From Durusdinium trenchii (taxonomy: Eukaryota > Sar > Dinophyceae > Suessiales > Symbiodiniaceae): DNA of 64,000 bases. Both the position numbers and the translations under genes were made by a program. Each line of letters begins with the position of its first letter. Within the stretch, counting starts at the first letter, position 1. Below are positions 35,301 through 45,900 of this stretch, in pieces. The stretch lies in the NCBI GenBank assembly GCA_963970005.1, contig CAXAMN010029094.1:396369-460368 (forward strand). The letters are read 5' to 3'. The notes under the pieces were generated by a model. That model had not been told where the DNA came from. It saw only the letters and a program-made list of their open reading frames with translations, and made no database searches.

Positions 35301-38300
35301 TGTTTGTCTCATGTTTCAACCTGCTGCGATCTCCATGGGTCTTTCAACCTGCTTGGCTGTCCAGCTAGATCCATCCTCTAGAGTTCCTCCACCAAGTAGC
35401 TCTTGTAGATCCCAGAGCTCTTCTTCTCCAGCTTCAGCATCCAGGAGCTTGGCATCCTCTGCAACCAGGCACACTTCTGAGTATCGGTTGCAGCTTGAGC
35501 CAGTTCTCCTGCCAGAACTTGTCTCCAAGCACACCCTCCTTGTACCAGGCGACATCAGTTAACTGGGACTTTACCACGCAGTTGACTGGAAGCATCAGTT
35601 GACACCACGGCATCCGGGAGCGCCACTGCTCTTCACATTCTTCTTTCGCTGCTTCAGCTTTCTTTGTGGCAGACTTCCAGGAGCGACGACCGTCCTACCG
35701 TCCTCGTAGAACTGCCAGGTCAAGCAATTCGTCGCCAGACGCTGGTGCATCCACTCCTGCTTGGGGCAACTGCCTTCCAGTAGCGGCAACGGATCCTACC
35801 CTTTGAGTCAGGACCCGGTGCGTGCGCCCCTTGGAACTGGAAGACTCTGCTCTGTCTAACGCCTTCCTCTCCAGTCTTGGGGTGCAGTCTGTGCCGGAAG
35901 TGGCGGGGCAGTCTGGGGTGGAGAGCATGCTGCCCACGCTTGCGCGATGTTGCGCGATGAAAACAAACAGTGCCATCGAAAGTCATTTTCATTTATGATT
36001 TGAGCTGCAAGAGATGTCATTCCTGCATCGGAAGCATGGGAAAAGGATCGGTACCAGATTCTGCTGTGCCTTGGCATGCTCGCGCTGTAAGACTGGTGGC
36101 AGCCCAGCCTGCGCTGAACCGCCTCCAGTTTCATTGCCAGCGCGCTGGGATCCCCGAGCCATAGACTTACTTGTGCCATTCATTAAAGCCTAGCAGTAGC
36201 AGCTCATTCAAACCAAGCGTCCTCACAGTTAACCAAGCAGCGCTCTTGCTGTCTGACTCACTAAAGTCAGCTGGGCGCTTCTTGACAAGGCTTTCCGCTC
36301 CAATAGCTTCCAACATTGCAACATGATGTCTAACACACTGACGCGACGGTTTGATTGCCCTCTCTCCAGTGGCCAACGGCTCGTGGAAGGACCTTCCTCC
36401 TCTACAATTCATCAGGGTTGACCACTTCCATGCTTATTGCATTGAGGGCACATGCTTCTTAAACTTATGGCTGTTCAACTGAGGTGCCCACCGGCTGGCA
36501 AGCTAGGAGCAGTGGACTGTGGACAGTGAGATGGTCTTGACCCACCATCTGGAACTGCGATCATCCAGAGGCTCCCAGCTTGAAAAGATTCACTAGAGAG
36601 TGAAGAATCAATCGAAAGTTCAATAGATCAGGTTTTCTGAAGTCAACCGAACACTCAATAGAAATTGTGCTATTTTCAAGTCAAAATCTGCTTTCAATAA
36701 CCCATTGCAAAAATTCAAAATCAAATTTTGGGCTTACAGATAAAAGCAACCTGCCTTGATGAGATTGCGTCAGGAGCTGTCCCTGAATGACCTCAAGACT
36801 AGCGTGCTGAACAACGGCTGCAGCAGGTCTGCAGGGTGTGTCACCTCCGCTTTCAAATACCAATTCGCACTCACTTCTGTCTGCAGCAAGATCTAGGGCA
36901 AAGCCGCCAGCAGAAGAATGTTAGCGCCAGTCTGCGTTGAGTCCAATTTGAGTGTGCAAAAAACTGATGGATTGGGGGCTGCTGGTTGCATCTGGGTTGA
37001 CCTGAGCAGCTGAGTTGAACATGACTTGAGCTAGTAAGCCTTCTCACGGGCTTTTAAACTTCATTGAGTCTTTGTTGGGCAGATGGCTTTCACCCACTTC
37101 GAGCTGTTCAGTCTGCCGTCCGTCTGTCTCACTGTGTTCTTCAAATTTTGTTTCCATAACTTTGACGGACAACAAATCGCTGAGACCCTAGCAGCATTTG
37201 GACATAATCATACACACATTATGTACAGTAGTAACATATTGTCTGTGTGAGAACTATGCCTGGATTCATATTCATTTCAACATGAAATCATTTTGCAAAA
37301 TCCCTCCCTCCCTTGCACCAAATAATGGGTAAACAACACATCCAAAGGGCCACTTGCTCAGGAACGAGGGGCCACTTGCAATGAACAGAGATGTAATTAG
37401 GTGTTAAACCCAGTCTGCATTCTCTGCTCACTGTGGGGCTTTGATGTGTTGAGGCACCGAGAAACAAGCTTTCCGGCTGTGAACGGAGCGCCCCTCGCTT
37501 CACCCCGCCACTTCCAGTTCCCGCCACCCTCGCTCCAGCGACATCCCCAAATCGGACGCATCCAGAAGCTGCTCGAAGGACCTCACAGACTCGACCGCGC
37601 GCGAGACGCGAGACGCGGTCCCGCTATACGTCTGAGACGTGCCACCGGTCCGCACGGTTTGGGCGGATGGTGAAGGACACCGGTTGGACAAAGACCCAAA
37701 GTAGGGGGGCATCTCTCGAAGTTGGAGGTCCTCCTTCGGGACGCCCCAACATTGGAGGTGTGTGGAGCCTCTGAGTGTGTCAAAAACCGATTGATCCATC
37801 ATGAACCTCCCAGGAAACGAAGAAAGTGGTCCAAATCCCAGATAAACAAGCCCAATCCCCCTAAGAGAGCAATGAACTTGGAACCGGTTTCTATGATTTG
37901 GGGGGAGACCCCTGGATTGATGTGTTTTCATTGGTCAACTTTGGGGCCGGACACTTACGTCGTTTTTTTCGAATAGCACCCCGAAAGTCCGTCAATCGAA
38001 GTGAAACGGCAAAACTGCTGTCGTTTTGGGATGCTTTTGGTGGGTTTTCTTGGAGACCTCTCAGGACCCCAAAGCTGTGAGGGGGTCCCCGGAAGGAGAT
38101 TTGGGTGGGCAAGTTGAAGTCGTTGAACAGTATGCCGGAGATGGTTAACCTTCCCAAGTGAAGGCAAGACTCTGCCGTTCGCCCCCGTTTGCTACAGGAG
38201 GTTGTGAACGTGATCCTCGTATTTCCTTGGCAAGGGCCGACGTACTTATATATTGGTGAGGACCCAAAACTATTCTCAAGAACCACATCAACCCGGTTTT

Positions 38301-39174
38301 CAGCAACAACTATATAAGCATTCTTAAAATGGCTTCACACGAATCTGACCTCAAGCTAAGGATTGAACTTCCTCAGCTTGAGACATTTTTCATCATTTTT
38401 CGATGGTTTGAGGCCAGCTTGGATACGAACATCGACAGCCTGGGTGGCCTGGGTTCAGCCTGCTTTGGTTCTGAGAAGCTGGGGACGAGTTCAGCCTGTT
38501 GGCTTTTTACTGCTTGGAACTGATTTCCAAATTGCGAAGCCGGCGGACAGTCGGCGGACGCTCAAATGAAGTCGAAGTCTGGTTCTCATCGAAGCAGGGA
38601 GCCACCCAACCACTGGGCCACTGGGTGAGGTGTTCTTCCTTCCTCCCCAAAAGAGAACTAAAGTAAAAACACACACCAGGACCACAGAAAGGGTGGTTTA
38701 TGGACACCCCTTGACCTCTAAGTGGCTATTAATGGACACCCGGAATCCGTGGTGTTCAACCTCAAGAGGCCCGGCCGGTCACGTGCCGAGGCATTTGAGT
38801 TCGAAACACCAGGAGTCACCGTGCCGAAAGAAGAACCCAACACCTCTGAAGATGAACAACCAACACCTCTCCGCCTCTGGAGGTATCAAGTTCTCCACCT
38901 CTCTGCAAATCTCAAGTGATTTCTTCGTGTTCAATCTCTGCAATCAGTTTTTTTGTTTCTTATATTTTTGTATTTTTTCTTTCTCAGATGATGTTCAAAG
39001 CATCCGCGACTGAGTACGACGAATATGCGTTCTCATTCCTCGATCAGACACAACATGGACACCCCCCCCCCCGCCCTCGGCCATGCTTTAAAGTTTCAGC
39101 TCTGCTATTCAACAACCGACTCACCCGACCGTCACTCGCCGGTCGACCGGCGCTGGGCTCCCGGGCTCCGGCAT
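23393..39174 (-). CDS. Gene A: intron-rich gene for a coiled-coil-rich protein (manual exon model)
   Basis: Function not recognised. Proposed exons, 5' to 3': 39125-39174 (ATG; MPEPGSPAPVDRRVTVG, donor GTGAGT), ~38515-38612, 37504-37631, 36172-36401, 36023-36084, 35800-35912, 35637-35756, 35473-35562, 34565-34608, 33659-33762, 31521-31651, 31030-31133, 30800-30945, 30145-30247, 28782-28872, 28103-28174, 27360-27424, 26738-26816, ~26401-26500, 26326-26379, 25702-25743, 25043-25094, 24404-24456, 23393-23542 (TAA). Phase is continuous from 37504 through 27360 and from 25743 to the end. Junctions after 38612, 27360, 26500 and 26379 are unresolved, so exons may be missing there. Donors include GC (33659, 28782, 25043) and GA (36023, 27360, 26738). 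The middle and C-terminal parts are coiled coil (ELDLARRESAQLQQQLQIL; DLQEQLQDRDAEDEGLRSA). A basic Trp-containing stretch (RALRRAFASWIRRRELHEW) recalls centrosomal Sfi1-type repeats, but that is only a resemblance. The last exon may instead use a GTGGGT donor at 23488 and continue to 21470-21624. Confidence 0.6.
33109..33188. repeat. 40-bp tandem duplication
   Basis: Two adjacent copies of a 40-bp unit beginning TCCGCATCCCAAGCCAGACA, differing at one base. It lies in an intron of gene A. Confidence 0.9.
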
Positions 39175-39901
39175 CGCAGTGAAGGAGCAGGGAAGGCAGT
39201 TTGAGCGGGCTGCGGCTGAGAGGAAGTCTCGGTTCCAAAAGCGGCCGAAGCAGCCCCAAAAAGAAAAAGGCGAGGGCTCAAGTGCCACAGTTTGGCTCAA
39301 CATCAAACCCTATTTTCAATATCAAAATAGTTTAATTTTTAATATGATTCAAAAGGTTTGCCGCGCTGCCCCAAGCTGCCCGAACCAAAGAAAACTTTGA
39401 CCGTTGCAATGCAAAGTAAGAAATGTGATATATATTTGTACTTTGCAACTTGTGCTAAAGCAGCACACCATAAGGATACATCCAGGGAATTCTCAAGACG
39501 GTCAGGAAGCACATGACGTCGAGTGCCCCCCCTTAAGAACTGATCCGGAGCACTCGGTCTACTTCACGATAAACATGAACCAGGACCTTCAGTTCGTGAC
39601 CTCTTTGGAGTCTGCAAGTGACCTCTGGACTAAGTGACCTCAAACTGGGATCTCAAGTTCGGTCACTTTGAAGGTCCTGGAACCTGTCTTTTCAATCCGA
39701 AAAACACATCTCATCCTCAATCTCCCACTCCACCCACGGGTCAGCTCGAGAAACATGCTTTGCTTGTTGTATTCTCTGCTTGGACAATTGATTCCCTTAT
39801 ATACATACTACTCTCATGAGTTCTCCACTTCCGAATCGTGCTTGGAGAGGGGCTGCTATACAATGCCATCCCAACTGTTTCTGGCACCCATCTCCCGCCA
39901 T

Positions 39902-42900
39902 CTACGCTCCTCTCTTTTCGGGCTCAAGGCTGTACAGGACCACCATCCCCCGCACGGTTGCAACCACCGCCCTGGATGGTGCGCGGGGAGACGTCGTTCG
40001 CCCACCACGGAGGTCACGCAGAACGCTCGGACGCATGGGAGAAAGAAGGACGAAGTGGACCATGGCACATGGACTTCTGGGCAAATGCTACAAGCAAGCT
40101 CAGATGCCTTGTATGGAATCAAGTGGCTTCTAATAACCCTCAAAGTGAAGCAGAATTAACCGCGATCCAGTAAAGAGAAACCTCGATGAAAGAGCTCTTT
40201 GAGTCAAAAAATTCACGAGTCACCTCACAGCAAGCTGCTTCTGGGGCGCTTGCTCTGCAACTGATTGGTGGGGGAGGACGGGAGGGTGATGGGAGGTCCG
40301 GTCCACCCCATGCACTATCAGTTGAATAAATTTCGGTGTTTCTCCTGTGAGAATGCATTGAATCATTCAACATGAGTGTGTAGCTCGAGTTTAGCTCCTG
40401 CAAACAGGAGAGCCGCCCTAGTAAGAAATCCCTGTGGGGGAACCCCAGAAAAACATGTGCAAAATAAACCCATGTCACGTCATGATGCAGCATGCCTGTT
40501 CCTATCAGGTTAGTAATATAATGGTTCTTGTAGTATGGTTTAACGTTTGTTGAAACTTGAAAAGCCCTGCCATGCCCTGCCTACTGGTCCTGCCTACTTG
40601 CCCCTGCCTGAGATTACCTGGTAATCATCCTTTTGTCCTCATGCCTTGAACTGTTAGAGATGCCTCCATCCAATCATCCAAGGGGGCCCCAATCGACCAC
40701 CCTATACACTACTTGCGGGCTCTAGTCACTGGGCATCCATTAGATGGTATGGGTTGAAAGTAGTGTTTGCATTCAGGTCATTGATGACCTGATCTCCTCA
40801 TGCGCATGTGGCCTGCGGCCCCCAAGATACGGCCGTGCAGCCAAATACATCCTCGCAGATCAAGATGGCATGTCCAGCTTGCAACTATGAAGTTCCAGTT
40901 GCTTTGACAAGTACCCTTATGTACCCTCTATTAGAGCATTACAAGTTTCAAACGCCGCAGGGCGACGGTGTCAGTGCACGTCGAGTGCCTACTTCCTCAA
41001 TCCCCTGTGTGCTTACTTCCTCATCGAAAAAGAGAAGGGAAATGGACCTTCCCTTGTCCCTCCCCAAAGCCATCTGCCGACCGTTTCTAGTTCCAAGCTA
41101 TCAACATCACATTCTCTGCTTGTTCAAACAAGGTGCCACACAAAAATGGCTGGTAATCTGAATCTGCGAGGGAGGAACGCTTCCTCAGGAAAACAAACTC
41201 TCCAGGGCTTCCAGGTTAATGCGATTTCCAGCCACCTGGCACTGGATGTGTCTTGGTGTGCCAGAAACATGTTAACTTCTTTTTTTGCATCTGCGACTCT
41301 GTGACTGACATCCTCTGGTGGATGTTGAGGGGGTTTCCCTGGCTGTGTTTTGGTGAAAGAAGCTGCTCAGTACACACTCCGAACAAAGAAAACAACACCG
41401 TTTTGGGACAAAAAGTCGTTGGGCCCAGACTGTCAACAGTGTTTCCCTCTAGCGGTTCTTCATTGTTGCATGAAGGTGATTGACCAAACCATGAAACCCA
41501 TGAATAACACCAAATAGGGAGGCTTGATGAAGGTCTGGATGTTCCACACCTTTCTCTTGCGAGCGGAGAGAAGAAGAGTCCCGGGCCTGCATCCCCAGGG
41601 CCGAGTGTATTGTTTTTGGATGCTTTTGGGCTATGTTACATGTTTGATTCCCCTTTCTTCAAGCACCGATTCAGGAGCCACGCGTCTGCCTTTGAACACC
41701 CCCGACCCCCTGCATGCGTCCGAGGATTAGGTCGGTCTCCAGGGTTGCACGGATGGGACTTGGCAGTTCTCTCCATCAGGCGACTCCTTGAAAAGTAATA
41801 CCTTCCAAGAAGGTGGGACTGGGGTGGGTTCTCGAAATACGAGCCTTGGAGGTGCGACTGGAGCGCCTTAGGGCCTAGATGTGGGTGTTGAGTGTTCATG
41901 TGCGTTCAGCTTGTCCGACTCCACGGCGGGACGCCGGTGTTTTACGTGGCTATCCCACGCCTTGCCCTTCTTGGCCAAGCCCATGAGGGCGGACCTGGGG
42001 TGTTGCAACACAAGCATGGGATCTTGCAACACCCAAGGCTTGGGGCTAAACATGGCGAAAGTATGCTAAAGTACCACACCAAGACCACCCAGCAATATCA
42101 GCCATAGGTTTTTGGAGGGTTTAGTGGTCCTATAGTGTCTAAAATGGTCTAAAAGAATGTCAGGTGGTTTCAACTCACTTGAAACATATCAGTCGGTTCA
42201 ATGATCCCCAAGTAAAGGTTGAACAATAGAAATATCTGAAACCACCACCCGAATGATGGGCTTTCTACTTCACATCCGTTCAACACCCCGAACTCGCTGC
42301 TGACATCAAGTGGTCAAGGAGCGACTGGAGTCGGACTGAGTCGGACATCAGTGGGTCACTATAGCTCAACATGTCGACTCTTCTTGGGGTGGACCATCGT
42401 GGACTCCCAAGAAGGTGAGTGCAAACACGCTGGATGGATTCCAAAATGGCCGGTGGCGCCCCCCCCAAGATGAGGAGGTCTTTACAAGTTGGCAGCCGGT
42501 GTGACCTGTGTGTCCACGGTGGCGTCTTACGCATCCCTGCGGATGGGCGGACGGGATTGATGGAAGAGGTCTTACAATCCTTGTCTGAGAGGGGTTAGTT
42601 AAAGGTCTACGCTGGGTTGAGAGTAGATGGCACAACCCCCAAAAGTATCTTGGGGTTTGTGCCATCTACTCTCAACCCACTGTACACTGGCCAGCGGTTC
42701 TTCAGTCTCCCCGAGGTGGCTGAACATGATCGGTCAACGCCCCAAACTGGATTGGCATGGCTTGTAAACAAGCGACCACGTCCCTCGGTTCTCCACTGAA
42801 AGACTCCAAAGACTGCATGTTCCGATCCCAACGTCCCCGCGTTGGTCGGACACTTGCACCTTCAACGCCTTCGTCTGTGGATCTCAAAGCCTTCAAAGGT

Positions 42901-45900
42901 ACAAAAAGGAAAGCTCTGACCGCGCCCATCCGTCATCCGTCTCAAGGCCCTTTACAACATGTCCCCACCGGTGAACACCGCCGGTCCCACTGTTCTGACA
43001 CCAGTCCCAAAGAACCCTCGGTCCAGGCACTGGGTGCAACTGGAGACGGAGGTCTTGCGGCGACTGCTGGTGGGCGCCCGCCTGACCACGCAGCATCCGG
43101 GGAGCCACCGTCGCGCGGTGGCCGCTTTTGGGTAGAGGCTATTGGAAGATGAACAAATCACAGATTCATGCAATTCTACAAGCCCCGGATGAAGTTTTTC
43201 TTGCAATTCTACAAGCTGGGGCCATGTTCCATGAAGCGAACATCCATGCAAATCCTGTGTGCGTGGGTGTCCTGGGTGGTCATCCATATATTTTGCTCCG
43301 ACCAAGAGTATGTGCGGGTCCATGTGTCATTGGACCAATATAAGTTGGCATTCTGTTGCTGAAGACTGGAACATGCATTCGCCCGAATTCCAATTTAAAG
43401 GAACAACCCACGACACCCTTTGTGACGCTCGTAAGCCAATGCACTGATGGCAAGCCGGAAACATGCAAAAACCAAGGCACATCGTCCATCGTCCAAAAGA
43501 CTCACCTCAATAGCGAGGCATTTGATGGAATTGTCCTGCAACAAATGACGGATCCAAATCACTTCCTATCCCAGACACTCCATGTATGCCATATGGGGTT
43601 GTATAGAAACCCCGTATCAATTCGCTACACGCGAAAACATGTTATCGTTTTTTTGCTCTTATCGTTTTACCAGGTTTTGGCGCACAGACACTCAGAGACA
43701 CTTTTTCTCAGGAGCTGGATACTGAGCTCGAAGAAGAACTCGAAGAGGAACTCGAGGTCTCATGTTCGCATTCCTCGCCCTTCAACGTTTGCAATCTCTG
43801 TTCCAGTCTGACTCTGACTTTATCTTTTGCAGCTTTTCGTGCTCGTGCCATTGCTTTGTCGTGAAAAGTCTTGACTGGCTTGAACAATCTCGACTCTTTG
43901 TGTTTCTGCGCTTTAAACTTCTTACACAAAATTGTTTCATCACCTGGGTCGGGAGGCTCAAGCTCCCAGGATCTCGGCCCCTCCATGTATGCTCTCTTCC
44001 AACGTTCTAGAGTCTCAGTCCGCTCAGTCACAATGTTGTAGAAACAGCTTGGGTTCTGCATAGCGCAATCACTATACACCAGATTGTAGAGTAGAGGATT
44101 GTTCCGCCCTGGCTTGATGGCAAGCGCATAGGTTTTTGTGATTTTGAAATCGGAGGATGTCACAGTAGCCTGCTCATTCTTTTTGAACTCTCCATAGTCG
44201 ATTGCTTTGAAGAACCAGCGAGGCCCCTGAGGGTTGGATTTCATGGCTCCACTGGCCCCTTTCTGCAATGCACACACAAGCTGGCTCAAGTTGAGCACTT
44301 CTTCAGCTAAAGACACCTGTCGAAGCCAAGTGGCAATGGTGCCGAAAGCTCCATCTAAAATGTTTTTGCCATGTTGTTCACCAAAGAAATGCACAAAAAT
44401 TTGTTGCTTTCTCGCTTGAGACAGCTGGAGGTAGTGGTGCACATTCGGCCCACTTCTGTAGTGCGGGCCGCAATCGTAAAACAGGTGCAAACAACCCTCA
44501 GTTCCCAAGCGAGCGCCCGATAAGATGCTGTCCAGCATGTTGTTTGCTGCCTCAGCTGTCTGCTCACGGATGTCAGTCAAATTAATATAGTAATCATGTC
44601 GAATCTTGGGCGCCCTCGCAGTGCTGCTTGGCTCATGTCTGTAAACAACACACCCGTAGACCGCTATTGCATACCTCTGTTGCATGTGCCAATAATCTGA
44701 GGATTCGGAAGGTCCGACCGGTAATCTGATCTTCTCTTTCCAATCAAAGCAAAGCAAGCAATCTTTGACTGGAAGCTCACCTTTCTCAACCAATCGATCG
44801 AAGTTTTGCTTCTGTCGGTTGGCACTGGTCATATGCCACTCATAGGATCTTAGCAGGTCCCTGTGTCCTCGCAAAAGCACTTCCGGTGGCGCTTCTGTGA
44901 AACTGTACAGCTGCAAGAGATTGCAGCCACAGGCCATCCGCTCGGCCCTGTGTTGAGCGCTGTGACTGGAAACATAAGCCAATGCATGGTTGGCTTCTTC
45001 ACAGGCAGTTTCATGCACACGCTCTGTATCAAAATGCTTGAAATAGCCCGGATAGACAGCTGTCAGTTTTTCACGCACCTCGTTCCATGCCTTTCTGAAT
45101 CTAGGGATGAGCTTCTGCCAATACGTCTCACAATGTGTGCACACGTCTGTGCGCCTTTGCCCCGGGCGATATTCAGCAAAATGATTCTTGAGCACCTCGT
45201 AGAACTTTGAGCGGCGCATCTTCGTCCGCAATTGTGGGTTTTCTTCCCACATACGAGCAGGAGTTTTCAGCAAGCTTTGTGATTCGACCATAACCTCGTT
45301 CTCTCGCGACCCACGGCGTTTGGCAGAGCTTCGGGCACCACTGGCATGCTGGTGCACATGAGCAACCTTGGAGCCCGGCTTGCTATTGCAATCTAGAATC
45401 TGCTTTGTCACCTCCAAGACGTCCTTTGTGATTTTGGAGGGGGCCCCTCCCTTCTTGGAAGCTTCCCACTTGCGGCGGGATGCGCTTGCCTGAGCACCCT
45501 CTAGCTTCATGGGTCTCCAAGCCCTCTTCCCAATGCTATAGCCCTGAGATTGCACAAACTCCCTGCTCCAGGCCCCTTCATGAGACATCCGATAGTCAAG
45601 TGCAGTAATAGCTATGCTCTGAAAACCTTCGCTGGTAGCTTGTGTACGGAGCTGACCGAGACTTCTGAGGAGGAGATTGTCCACAACCGGCTCATCTTTC
45701 AGCAGGCTCTGCTTGAGCCCTGGAACCGACTTTTCCATCTTGTCTGCCACACGGTGCAAAGTTTGTAAACACCAGCACTGGTCCCACCAGCCAAATGAAG
45801 TAAACGATCCGCCTCAGATTCGGGATGCTCGAGGCAAGCAGGCAACATGCTTTTTCTACGCCATGGACATTCAGAAAAAATTATGCTCTCTAGAATTACT

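Noticed and set aside
43027..43135. Plus-strand exon reading HWVQLETEVLRRLLVGARLT to a TAG stop
   Set aside because: The minus-strand exon 43016-43081 at the same place has good splice sites and matches the phase of exons on both sides; the plus-strand reading had no compatible partner.
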